9,331 bases of DNA from an uncultured bacterium (GCA_903861055.1 CAIOSU010000195.1:1-9331); one strand, 5' to 3'; counted from the first letter of the stretch, positions 1 through 5,546 are shown. The notes: a model not told the origin generated them from the sequence alone. Made by a program: numbers and translations.

Positions 1-444
1 ATAATCAACAAAGTCTTTCACCGTATCAGAGACCTCAGCCTTTCTGAAGGCTAATTCAAAACTTTCCGTTTCCAATAACTCCTTACCAAAAACATTAATC
101 TGGTTTACATCGGCACCACTTTGCTTCATAGCCTGTAAGTACAGCTCGAAATGGCTGGTTCTGTTTCCCTCCATGTCTACATCCGACTCTTCGCCAACTA
201 CAATTTCGTTTATCAAAAAACGAGTACTTGCTTTACCCACCGGAAACCACGGAACTGTGGTACAGGTAAGGTTGTTTTGCAGCGTTTTTAAAAGCGACAT
301 GAAATCCCAAACTGCAAAAACATGGTGCTTCATGAATATGCGCAAACTTGGCAAATCATCAATATGATGGTACAACTCATGCTTAATAATCTGTTGGCGC
401 AAAGGCTCAATCCTGATATTGATACGCTGTATAAATTGATTCAT
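1..444 (-). CDS. DUF3050 family protein, N-terminal part (runs off left edge)
   Basis: Reading the minus strand from an ATG at 444 gives 148 open codons up to the window edge, so the C-terminal part is missing. An in-frame TAA lies three codons upstream of this ATG (451-453), which fixes the start. The visible protein has hallmarks I associate with DUF3050: an early HxLY-type segment (HELYHHI), the run FMKHHVFAVWDFMSLLK at about residues 40-56, a PWFPVG stretch, an NEIVVGEESD acidic segment and SHFELYLQAM. DUF3050 proteins have a heme-oxygenase-like helical fold and no firmly established reaction; full-length members are roughly 250 residues. The gene sits 63 bp downstream of the acyl-CoA thioesterase gene on the same strand, so co-transcription is possible, and I saw no clear terminator or -7 box in the gap. 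Family assignment rests on recalled motifs, not on a search. Confidence 0.85.
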   Translation of the reverse strand, partial: MNQFIQRINIRIEPLRQQIIKHELYHHIDDLPSLRIFMKHHVFAVWDFMSLLKTLQNNLTCTTVPWFPVGKASTRFLINEIVVGEESDVDMEGNRTSHFELYLQAMKQSGADVNQINVFGKELLETESFELAFRKAEVSDTVKDFVDY

Positions 445-507
445 AGCTCGTTAATGAAGAAACAACTAGAAAGTAACAAGCAAAAACTTAAAAATGTTTG
501 GAGCCAA

Positions 508-1035
508 TTACAACTTCTCTAGGTTGGCAAACAGCGATTGCAATTCTTTGGCCTCGGCAGGTTTCATGCGGCCAGCCAATACCAAGCGCAGCTCGCGGCG
601 GCGCATGGCACCCGCAAATTTCTCTTGCTCTTCGGCTGTTTCAGGCTCTACAGGTGCCACTACCTTCGGTTTGCCGTTGCTATCAAGCGCAACAAAGGTA
701 TAATAGGCCGTATTGCACTTGTAGTGTGTTTTGCTAGGTAGGTTCTCTGCTGTTACTTCAATGTAGGTTTCTAACGAAGTGCGGAACGCCCTCGTAACGG
801 TAGCTTTAATCGTTACCACGTCGCCCAGCTTTATGGGGTTCTCAAACGATACCGAATCAACACTGGCCGTAACCACCACTGCCTCTGCATGGCGGCCAGC
901 GGCTATAGCCGAGGCAATATCCATCCAGTGCAAAATTTTACCACCCCGTAGGTTATGTAGTGCGTTAGTGTCGTTGGGCAACACTATCTCGGTCATAATG
1001 GTCTCACTTTCCTTCGGGGTTTTGTGGCGCGACAT
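508..1035 (-). CDS. acyl-CoA thioesterase, hotdog fold (YciA/ACOT-like)
   Basis: Predicted to hydrolyse acyl-CoA thioesters to free acid and CoA in the cytosol. The 175-residue product has one hotdog domain: an N-terminal strand, then DTNALHNLRGG (residues 22-32) and KILHWMDIASAIAA (33-46), matching the family's N...GG...MD pattern, with Asp39 as the expected catalytic acid and Asn24 as its partner. The long central helix is followed by VTASVDSVSFENPIKLGD, the typical VDSVxFxxPxxxGD sheet segment. The C-terminal tail (about 130-175) is charged and probably helical. A reading frame continues upstream to a TTG at 1059, but that TTG overlaps a perfect Bacteroidota -7 box (1057-1064), so transcription should start downstream of it and the ATG at 1035 is preferred. 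Acyl-chain preference cannot be read from the sequence. It is divergent from tRNA-Arg and precedes the DUF3050 gene. Confidence 0.9.
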   Translation of the reverse strand: MSRHKTPKESETIMTEIVLPNDTNALHNLRGGKILHWMDIASAIAAGRHAEAVVVTASVDSVSFENPIKLGDVVTIKATVTRAFRTSLETYIEVTAENLPSKTHYKCNTAYYTFVALDSNGKPKVVAPVEPETAEEQEKFAGAMRRRELRLVLAGRMKPAEAKELQSLFANLEKL

Positions 1036-1056
1036 GGCAGTAGTTTTAGTCCGTTG

Positions 1057-1064
1057 CAAAACTA
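1057..1064 (-). promoter_or_regulatory. -7 box of the thioesterase promoter
   Basis: The minus strand reads TAGTTTTG here, an exact match to the Bacteroidota -7 consensus TAnnTTTG. It lies 21 bp upstream of the thioesterase ATG, giving a short leader of roughly 12-16 nt. I do not see a good TTG-type -33 element at the usual spacing. The box excludes the TTG at 1059 as a start codon. Confidence 0.55.
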
Positions 1065-1099
1065 TTCAACTACAGCTACAATTTCAGTGTAAAAGGTAT

Positions 1100-1107
1100 T
1101 AAATTTG
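1100..1107 (+). promoter_or_regulatory. -7 box of the tRNA-Arg promoter
   Basis: TAAATTTG is an exact TAnnTTTG match, 20 bp upstream of the first base of tRNA-Arg. It faces away from the thioesterase -7 box, with only 35 bp between the two boxes, so both promoters must share one upstream region. The -33 element is not obvious. Confidence 0.55.
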
Positions 1108-1127
1108 CACCGCATTACAAATAAATA

Positions 1128-1201
1128 GGCCTTGTAGTTCAATTGGATAGAATGACAGATTCCGGTTCTGTTGGTTGGGGGTTCGAATCCCTTCAAGGTC
1201 A
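1128..1201 (+). tRNA. tRNA-Arg(CCG)
   Basis: The sequence folds as a complete cloverleaf. The acceptor stem is GGCCTTG with CAAGGTC (one G-U pair), followed by discriminator A1201. The D stem is GTTC/GAAT around an AATTGGATA loop. The anticodon stem ACAGA/TCTGT encloses the loop TTCCGGT, giving anticodon CCG (reads CGG, Arg). A 5-nt variable loop precedes a T stem GGGGG/CCCTT, which has two G-U pairs, with loop TTCGAAT. CCA is not encoded; the next bases are CAG. A hairpin terminator follows at 1222-1254. Confidence 0.96.
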
Positions 1202-1221
1202 CAGAGAAGTTAAATAATGCC

Positions 1222-1254
1222 AAGCCCTTCGAAATTCGGAGGGTTTTGCTTTTT
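1222..1254 (+). terminator. rho-independent terminator of tRNA-Arg
   Basis: CCCTTCG (1225-1231) pairs with CGGAGGG (1237-1243) around the loop AAATT, with one T-G pair. The stem extends outward by pairing of AAG with TTT. T-rich sequence follows (TTTTGCTTTTT). It lies 21 bp behind the tRNA. A related hairpin at 1391-1426 has the same 3' flank. Confidence 0.75.
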
Positions 1255-1262
1255 GTGAAAGA

Positions 1263-1280
1263 TTCGAACCCGGGTTCGAA
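1263..1280. repeat. perfect 18-bp palindrome, copy 1
   Basis: TTCGAACCCGGGTTCGAA is its own reverse complement over all 18 bases. Each half is a T-arm-like sequence (GGGTTCGAA or its complement), so it can be read as two tRNA T-arm halves head to head. It directly follows the T-rich tail of the tRNA-Arg terminator. Confidence 0.85.
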
Positions 1281-1350
1281 CGGCGCAGCCATCACGAAGT
1301 AATCCCTTCAAGGTCACAGTTTGGTTATTGGTTAACTGGTTATTAGCTTG

Positions 1351-1367
1351 CCTCGCCTCAGGCGAGG
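1351..1367. repeat. short GC-rich palindrome next to TTGGTTA repeats
   Basis: CCTCGCCTCAGGCGAGG has 8-bp inverted arms around one central base (7 bp with a 3-nt loop as a hairpin). To its left are two perfect heptamers TTGGTTA (1321-1334) and a third imperfect copy ending at 1342. A related GGTTAATTGGTA stretch lies to its right. The block is much more GC-rich than its flanks, which suggests a small inserted element. Confidence 0.55.
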
Positions 1368-1390
1368 GTTAATTGGTAAATGGAAAACAT

Positions 1391-1426
1391 AAAGCCCTGC
1401 CAGAAATGGTGGGGTTTTGCTTTTTT
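1391..1426 (+). terminator. second hairpin terminator-like element behind tRNA-Arg
   Basis: CCCTGCCA (1395-1402) pairs with TGGTGGGG (1407-1414) around a GAAA tetraloop. The stem is extended by AAAG pairing with TTTT to about 12 bp, and six T residues follow at 1421-1426. No gene lies just upstream, so its role here is unclear. It may be a duplicated copy of the tRNA terminator, because the sequence after it (GTGAAGAATTCGAACCCGGGTTC) also resembles that after the first terminator. Confidence 0.6.
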
Positions 1427-1434
1427 GTGAAGAA

Positions 1435-1452
1435 TTCGAACCCGGGTTCAAA
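1435..1452. repeat. T-arm-like palindrome, copy 2
   Basis: TTCGAACCCGGGTTCAAA matches the perfect palindrome at 1263-1280 in 17 of 18 positions and keeps a GAACCCGGGTTC core. It too sits directly behind a hairpin with a T-tract. No tRNA tail follows this copy. Confidence 0.7.
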
Positions 1453-1464
1453 TGGTAGTTCCAT

Positions 1465-1494
1465 TTTGCTATGTAGGAAACTATTGTAATTTTA
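1465..1494 (+). promoter_or_regulatory. candidate promoter of the crotonase gene
   Basis: TTTG at 1465-1468 and TAATTTTA at 1487-1494 (one mismatch to TAnnTTTG) are 18 bp apart, the spacing expected for Bacteroidota -33 and -7 elements. Transcription would start near 1500, leaving a leader of about 25 nt before the ATG at 1526. Confidence 0.4.
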
Positions 1495-1525
1495 TAACTT
1501 GCACATCATCCCAAACGCAACTACC

Positions 1526-2338
1526 ATGACCTACCAGACCTTAAGCCTAACCATTGAGAACCACGTTGCCACGGTGAGTTTCAACAGGCCCGACAAAGCC
1601 AATGCCTTGAACAAGCTGGCTTGGAACGAACTGCAAGCGGTTTTTGAAGACTTGGATACCAACCCCGATGCCCGAGTGGTAGTGTTGCAAGGCGAAGGCA
1701 AGCACTTTTGCGCGGGCATTGACTTAGAACTGCTTATGGCCATAAGGCAAGAAACCGCCGATGAATGCGAAGGCAGGGTGCGCGAAAAGATAAGGGGTTT
1801 TGTGAAGGTGCTGCAAGCACCTATAAATGCCATAGAACGTTGTAGCAAGCCGGTGCTGGCTGCCATACATGGTGGCTGCATTGGCGGTGGATTGGATATT
1901 GTGGCCGCCTGCGACATGCGCTACTGCACCGAAGATGCTTACTTTACCATAAAAGAAATTGACATGGGTATGGTTGCCGACCTAGGCAGCCTGCAACGCT
2001 TGCCCAAACTGATAAGCGACGGCATGGTGCGCGAAATGGCCTACACCGGCCGCAAGGTATTGGGCCCCGAGGCCAAAGCCTGCGGTCTGGTAAACAGTAC
2101 CTACACCGATAGGGAAAGTTTGCTGAAAGCCGTGATGGAAATTGCCGAACAAATTGCCTCCAAATCGCCATTATCTATTAGGGGCAGTAAGGAGATTATA
2201 CGCTACAGCCGCGACCACTCCGTAGAGGATGGGCTAAACTACATTGCCACCTGGAATGCGGCCATGATACTCTCCAACGATTTGAACGAGGCCTTTATAA
2301 GCACCATGAAAAAGCGCAAAGGCAACTTTAAAGATTAA
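1526..2338 (+). CDS. crotonase-family enzyme, delta(3,5)-delta(2,4)-dienoyl-CoA isomerase type
   Basis: Crotonase fold of 270 residues. Family members bind acyl-CoA thioesters through an oxyanion hole formed here by the AGIDL (63-67) and GGCIGGGLD (116-124) segments. Subtype evidence is the acidic triad Asp124, Glu144 and Asp152. Its 20- and 8-residue spacing equals that of Asp176, Glu196 and Asp204 in rat ECH1, and the segment KEIDMGMVADLGSLQRLPK (143-161) is very similar to the ECH1 one. The predicted reaction is shifting of 3,5-dienoyl-CoA to 2,4-dienoyl-CoA in beta-oxidation of unsaturated acyl chains; a hydratase role is a weaker alternative. The ATG at 1526 is preferred over an in-frame TTG at 1499 because it starts with the family's N-terminal strand and the candidate promoter would put transcription start near 1500. 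The gene is monocistronic, with 250 bp before ubiB. No other beta-oxidation gene is in the window. Confidence 0.9.
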   Translation: MTYQTLSLTIENHVATVSFNRPDKANALNKLAWNELQAVFEDLDTNPDARVVVLQGEGKHFCAGIDLELLMAIRQETADECEGRVREKIRGFVKVLQAPINAIERCSKPVLAAIHGGCIGGGLDIVAACDMRYCTEDAYFTIKEIDMGMVADLGSLQRLPKLISDGMVREMAYTGRKVLGPEAKACGLVNSTYTDRESLLKAVMEIAEQIASKSPLSIRGSKEIIRYSRDHSVEDGLNYIATWNAAMILSNDLNEAFISTMKKRKGNFKD

Positions 2339-2437
2339 GGCCGTAGCAAGAAGTTAGTGTTGGAGCGATCTATTTTTTGAGGGAGAGAAAGTGAGCGAGC
2401 ACCTTATAGCTTCCTTTTTTTGTTGTAATCATTTTTT

Positions 2438-2469
2438 AAAACCTATCGAATGGAGAGGGTTTTGTTTGT
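2438..2469 (+). terminator. candidate terminator behind the crotonase gene
   Basis: AAAACCTATC (2438-2447) can pair with GAGAGGGTTTT (2453-2463) around GAATG, with one A-G mismatch and one bulged G. TGTTTG follows. The hairpin is 100 bp behind the stop codon. The rest of the 2339-2588 gap shows only T-runs and short inverted repeats, such as GAGCACC at 2397 and GGTGCTC at 2470. Confidence 0.4.
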
Positions 2470-2562
2470 GGTGCTCAAAACTGCCCTGTTACTGGCCCAA
2501 AACCCAACTACAATCTGCTCGCACCCTGACATATCTCACTATCCCTAGATTTTTATTATTTG

Positions 2563-2570
2563 TACCTTAG
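2563..2570 (+). promoter_or_regulatory. candidate -7 box of the ubiB-like gene
   Basis: TACCTTAG differs from TAnnTTTG at one base and is followed by CAACATC, the context usual for Bacteroidota transcription starts. It lies 18 bp before the ATG at 2589, so the leader would be about 10-15 nt. Confidence 0.45.
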
Positions 2571-2588
2571 CAACATCAACCGCTATTG

Positions 2589-4265
2589 ATGGATCTTACG
2601 GAATCTCCTTTTAAACATGCCAAGCGCTACCGCCAGGTATTGAGCATATTGCTCAAGTACGGCTTTGCCGATTTTGTATCGCACACCTACTTTAGCAAGC
2701 TAGTGCCGCATAACGAAAAATGGGTTCCCACCCGCGAAGGCAAATCGGTATTTGATTTCAGTAGGTTCGAGCGCCTAAGGTTGGCTTTTGAAGAGCTGGG
2801 TACCTCGTACATCAAGTTTGGGCAAATAGCCAGCAACCGGCCCGATTTGTTGCCCCAAGAGCTGATTGATGAGTTTGAGAAGTTTCAAGACCACGTAGCG
2901 CCCATTGATGCCGAACTGATAAAAGCCACCCTTCAAGCCAACTACAAGCAACCACTTGAAGAGTTGTTTGCCGAAATAAACTATACGCCCCTTGCCTCGG
3001 CAAGTATGGCGCAGGTGCACCGCGCCACGCTAATTACTGGCGAGCAGGTGGTGCTAAAAGTGCAACGGCCCGATATTATTGACAACATTGAGGCCGATAT
3101 ATACATTCTCAACAACCTGGCTGGGTTTGTTGAGAAACATTTCCCCGAAAGCAAATCGTTTCAGCCAGTAGGGCTGGTGCGCATGTTTGAGCGCAGTATC
3201 ATGAAAGAGCTCAACTTTCGCTCAGAGGCGGCCAACATACAGCGGTTTCAGCGCAATTTTGCGGGCAACGAGTTTATTTACGTGCCCACCGTTTACCCTA
3301 AACTGTGCACTAAGCATGTTCTTTGCATGGAGTATATTGACGGTTTTAAAGTAACCAACTTAACGTTGCTTGCCAAATATGGCATTGAGCGCAGCCAGTT
3401 GGCCCTCGATGGCATAAACCTATATTTTGAGCAGGTGTTCGATCATGGTTTTTTCCATGCCGACCCGCACCCAGGCAACTTTTTTGTGCTGCCCAACAAA
3501 AAGGTGTGTTTCATCGACTTTGGTATGATGGGTACCATTATTGAAAAAGATAAGATACTGCTTGGCGACATGATGCTGGCCTTGGCACGCCGTGATAGCA
3601 AAACACTGATAAAAGTATTACAGGAGTTTGCAGGTGGCGAAATACAAAACCTGAATGACCTTGAGTATGACATCATGGACTTTTTTGAGGAATACCCCGA
3701 TAAAAGCCTAGACGAGATAGAGCCAACCGAGGTAATGGATGGCCTAAACCGCATGTTTTTTACCTACAAAATCAAGGTGCCCCAAAACCTACTGCTGCTA
3801 TTGAAGGCATTGGTAATGATTGAGGGTGTAGGCTTGTTTCTCGACCCGAAATATAACATCATCAAAAACATGGAGCCGTATGTAGAGCGCCTGATTGCCC
3901 GCAAATACGAGCCCAAGAAACTGCTGCGCAACGTATACGAAACGTACATGGATTTTGCCGAAACGTTTCGGGCACTACCCAAAGATATGCGCGAGGTAAT
4001 GCAAAAGTTTAAGGCCGGCAAAGTGCATTTCGATGTGGAGTCGCCATCCATCGACCGCTTTAACCGCGACTTTAATACCGTTGCCAACCGTATAGCCTTT
4101 GCCATAGTGGTAGCCGCCATGATACTGGGCAGCGCCCTCATCATCCATGCCGATATACCGCCGCACTGCTACAACGTGCCCGTGCTGGGCGTAGCGGCTT
4201 TTGTTATTGCGGCTTTTTTTGCCATTAGGCTATTGCTAGCCATTAGTAAGCATGGTAAATTGTAG
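2589..4265 (+). CDS. UbiB/ABC1/AarF family atypical kinase-like protein
   Basis: Membrane-anchored member of the ABC1 (UbiB/ADCK) protein-kinase-like family, 558 residues, within the usual 500-560. Family marks appear in order: the KxGQ motif KFGQ (76-79) followed by NRPDLLP; an alanine/serine-rich loop ASAS (136-139) before MAQVHRA; Lys157 in VLKVQRP, the ATP-binding lysine; ExD in NIEAD (Glu168, Asp170); HADPHPGN (290-297); and DFG (310-312). Two hydrophobic segments near 502-520 and 531-550 form the C-terminal membrane anchor. Family members support quinone biosynthesis or lipid handling; most Bacteroidota use menaquinone, so the partner here is uncertain. One deviation is ELNF (207-210), where many members have ELDF. 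The frame opens at TTG 2586, but ATG 2589 is the obvious start. The gene converges on the DUF3788 gene with 5 bp between stops. Confidence 0.92.
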   Translation: MDLTESPFKHAKRYRQVLSILLKYGFADFVSHTYFSKLVPHNEKWVPTREGKSVFDFSRFERLRLAFEELGTSYIKFGQIASNRPDLLPQELIDEFEKFQDHVAPIDAELIKATLQANYKQPLEELFAEINYTPLASASMAQVHRATLITGEQVVLKVQRPDIIDNIEADIYILNNLAGFVEKHFPESKSFQPVGLVRMFERSIMKELNFRSEAANIQRFQRNFAGNEFIYVPTVYPKLCTKHVLCMEYIDGFKVTNLTLLAKYGIERSQLALDGINLYFEQVFDHGFFHADPHPGNFFVLPNKKVCFIDFGMMGTIIEKDKILLGDMMLALARRDSKTLIKVLQEFAGGEIQNLNDLEYDIMDFFEEYPDKSLDEIEPTEVMDGLNRMFFTYKIKVPQNLLLLLKALVMIEGVGLFLDPKYNIIKNMEPYVERLIARKYEPKKLLRNVYETYMDFAETFRALPKDMREVMQKFKAGKVHFDVESPSIDRFNRDFNTVANRIAFAIVVAAMILGSALIIHADIPPHCYNVPVLGVAAFVIAAFFAIRLLLAISKHGKL

Positions 4266-4270
4266 AGAAA

Positions 4271-4687
4271 CTAGCTCGCCAGCTTAATCTCAATCAATTG
4301 CTTAATGTCGGCGGCAACGTCGGCGTTTCGGACTTCTAGGCTGATGCTGCGGCCTTCTGGCTGTTCATTTGCGGCTAGTAGTGAGGTTTTGATACTATCA
4401 GCTACCTTGCTGACCGCAATGGCTTCTTGTGCCTTGGCATTGAATACCATGGTTACGGTAAAAAACAACGCCCGTGGGTATAGGTAAATAATAACCCTGC
4501 GGCTATCGCTTATACGAAAGCCCCAACCGAAGTTAACGCCCGCAAAATTCCACCCGCCTGCCGCCTGTGGCAACGATGATTTGGTAAAAGCGGCCAACTC
4601 TAGCCAATACGGAAAAGTAGCACCCAAAAAGATTTGAAGTTCTTCGGAAGTGGGTTGCTCGTCTTTGTCGGTGAAGATGCTTTGCAT
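4271..4687 (-). CDS. DUF3788 family protein
   Basis: Small soluble protein of 138 residues with no signal peptide or membrane segment. It resembles DUF3788 proteins: an N-terminal helical part with a FPYWLEL segment, a central WNFAGVNFGWGFRI segment around residues 46-59, IIYLYPRALFFTVTMVFNAKAQEA in the middle, and a C-terminal EGRSISLEVRNADVAADIKQLIEIK stretch typical of the family's end. The family has no established biochemical function. The ATG at 4687 is the first in-frame start and fits the family's N terminus. It lies 53 bp downstream of the SUFU-domain gene on the same strand, so the two may be co-transcribed, although a TAATTTAG box (4692-4699) just before the ATG could give it its own start. 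It converges on the ubiB-like gene with 5 bp between stop codons and no terminator hairpin I can see. Confidence 0.85.
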   Translation of the reverse strand: MQSIFTDKDEQPTSEELQIFLGATFPYWLELAAFTKSSLPQAAGGWNFAGVNFGWGFRISDSRRVIIYLYPRALFFTVTMVFNAKAQEAIAVSKVADSIKTSLLAANEQPEGRSISLEVRNADVAADIKQLIEIKLAS

Positions 4688-4740
4688 GGTGCTAAATTAC
4701 GACTATTTAAGCGGAGTAAAAACAACTATAAGCGCCGAGC

Positions 4741-5310
4741 CTACGCCAAACTTTCCCTATTAGCATCCCAGTACTGCATGTTGTGTGCTTCAAACAGCTC
4801 CTCGAGCTTTTCGGCTCCATGCTCCATTTTATAATCCCGTTCGGCACTCGTGATGGGTAGTAGCCAGTAAAACTTAGTTATGCCAGCAGCAGTCATTATC
4901 TCCATAAATTCTTGAGGCTCCGTATAAGGCGGCGATACGATGGCATAGTCGCACTTAGAATTGTCTTGCCAAGGTTTACCAAAATTAATGGTGTGGTCAA
5001 GACCCAAACCATCGCCAGTGCGGTGGTATTGTGCGGCGCTGTATAGCAATGCTGCTATATCCACATCCTTTTTGCTGGAGAGCATAAATAGCTCCAGCTT
5101 GCCGCCGTCTTTTGGGTTTGATGCGCCTTCGGTGGCATAGCACCACATATCGTCGGGCTGCTGGGGCTCAAACTCCAATACTTTAAAGTACTTACCCAGT
5201 TCGGCAGCTGGGCCATCCATTATGGTTAGCTCGGTAAACTTTTTGCCCCAAAACTCAACATAATGTTTTTTGATGGCCTCAAAGTATGGACCCTCTTTTA
5301 TGTTTGCCAT
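4741..5310 (-). CDS. suppressor-of-fused (SUFU) domain protein
   Basis: Predicted cytosolic protein of 189 residues, essentially one SUFU domain. Recognisable parts are the N-terminal YFEAIKKHYVEFWG helix, a central strand region with WCYATEGAS and KLELFMLSS, AALLYSAAQYHRT in the middle, and the diagnostic C-terminal segment with FYWLLPITSAERDYK followed by HGAEKLEELFE (about 154-180). Bacterial SUFU-domain proteins have been proposed as immunity proteins of polymorphic toxins when next to toxin genes; no toxin gene is visible here, so the role stays open. The open frame extends upstream to 5454, but that extension is translated tRNA-Leu and terminator sequence. The ATG at 5310 (MANIKEGPYF) is therefore the start, 31 bp behind the terminator. 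Its own promoter should be in that short gap; TTATTTTG (5315-5322, minus) is the only candidate and would give a nearly leaderless transcript. Confidence 0.88.
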   Translation of the reverse strand: MANIKEGPYFEAIKKHYVEFWGKKFTELTIMDGPAAELGKYFKVLEFEPQQPDDMWCYATEGASNPKDGGKLELFMLSSKKDVDIAALLYSAAQYHRTGDGLGLDHTINFGKPWQDNSKCDYAIVSPPYTEPQEFMEIMTAAGITKFYWLLPITSAERDYKMEHGAEKLEELFEAHNMQYWDANRESLA

Positions 5311-5341
5311 GGCACAAAATAACGCAATGGTTTTAGGAAAT

Positions 5342-5374
5342 AAAAAAGGCCGCTTCGTAAAACGAAGCGGCCTT
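5342..5374 (-). terminator. strong rho-independent terminator of tRNA-Leu
   Basis: On the minus strand a perfect 12-bp stem, AAGGCCGCTTCG with CGAAGCGGCCTT (5346-5357 and 5363-5374 on the plus strand), encloses a 5-nt loop and is followed by a run of T. It starts 2 bp behind the tRNA discriminator base and isolates the SUFU-domain gene from tRNA transcription. Confidence 0.92.
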
Positions 5375-5376
5375 AG

Positions 5377-5460
5377 TACCCGGAGTCGGAATCGAACCGA
5401 CACGACCTTACAGCCACAAGATTTTGAATCTAGCGCGTCTACCAGTTCCGCCATCCGGGC
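5377..5460 (-). tRNA. tRNA-Leu(CAA)
   Basis: Class II tRNA with a long variable arm, read on the minus strand. The acceptor stem is GCCCGGA with TCCGGGT (G-U closing pair) and discriminator A at 5377. The D arm starts GCGG and carries TGGTAGA. The anticodon loop TTCAAAA gives anticodon CAA (reads UUG, Leu). The variable arm is about 15 nt. The T arm is GTCGG/CCGAC with loop TTCGATT. CCA is not encoded. The anticodon stem CTAGA/TCTTG has a U-U mismatch at its second pair. Confidence 0.95.
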
Positions 5461-5538
5461 AATTTCCCATCAGCTTACTTTTATGCCCAAAGACACAAAA
5501 CGCACAGCAATTAAAAACCTTTATTAAGAACGGGACGA

Positions 5539-5546
5539 CAAAAGTA
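5539..5546 (-). promoter_or_regulatory. candidate -7 box upstream of tRNA-Leu
   Basis: The minus strand reads TACTTTTG, an exact TAnnTTTG match, 78 bp before tRNA-Leu. A weaker alternative, TGTCTTTG (5488-5495), lies 27 bp before the tRNA. Neither has a clear -33 element. The tRNA could also receive read-through from the rseP unit, since no terminator is obvious between 5583 and 5461. Confidence 0.35.

Larger units (their letters stand above)
1186..1319 (+). repeat. direct repeat of the tRNA-Arg 3' end
   Basis: The 19-bp sequence AATCCCTTCAAGGTCACAG occurs at 1186-1204, where it is the last 16 nt of tRNA-Arg plus 3 nt, and again without mismatch at 1301-1319. The second copy is preceded by a 20-bp segment (1281-1300) and, before that, by GGGTTCGAA (1272-1280), the same 9 bases found in the tRNA T-arm (1179-1187). 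The downstream copy therefore resembles a longer tRNA 3' fragment interrupted in the T-loop. The arrangement looks like a tRNA-targeted integration or duplication scar, but no integrase gene is present. Confidence 0.8.
1202..1525. other. gene-free region between tRNA-Arg and the crotonase gene
   Basis: This 324-bp stretch has no credible coding sequence. It holds two serial modules with the same order: tRNA 3' tail, variable spacer, hairpin with T-tract, T-arm-like palindrome. Module A runs from 1186 to 1300 and module B from 1301 to about 1460. The remainder (about 1460-1525) carries the crotonase promoter region. Confidence 0.7.

Noticed and set aside
1036..1059. TTG start for the thioesterase at 1059
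   Set aside because: It overlaps an exact -7 promoter box, so it would not be in the transcript. The ATG at 1035 fits.
1062..1295. Minus-strand open frame of 77 codons across tRNA-Arg
   Set aside because: It reads antisense through the tRNA and its terminator, a common artefact (GFEPPTNRTG), and shows no protein-like features.
1202..1460. CRISPR-like array or integrated element with its own genes
   Set aside because: There are only two module copies, they have unequal spacing, and there is no cas gene, integrase or other coding sequence.
1499..1525. TTG start for the crotonase at 1499
   Set aside because: It lies about where transcription would begin and adds nine residues with no family similarity.
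3443..4166. Minus-strand frames opposite the ubiB-like gene
   Set aside because: They are shadows of a well-supported kinase-like gene and have no recognisable domain.
5311..5454. Upstream extension of the SUFU-domain gene starting with MAELVDALDSKS
   Set aside because: These codons are the translated tRNA-Leu and its terminator hairpin. The real start is the ATG at 5310.
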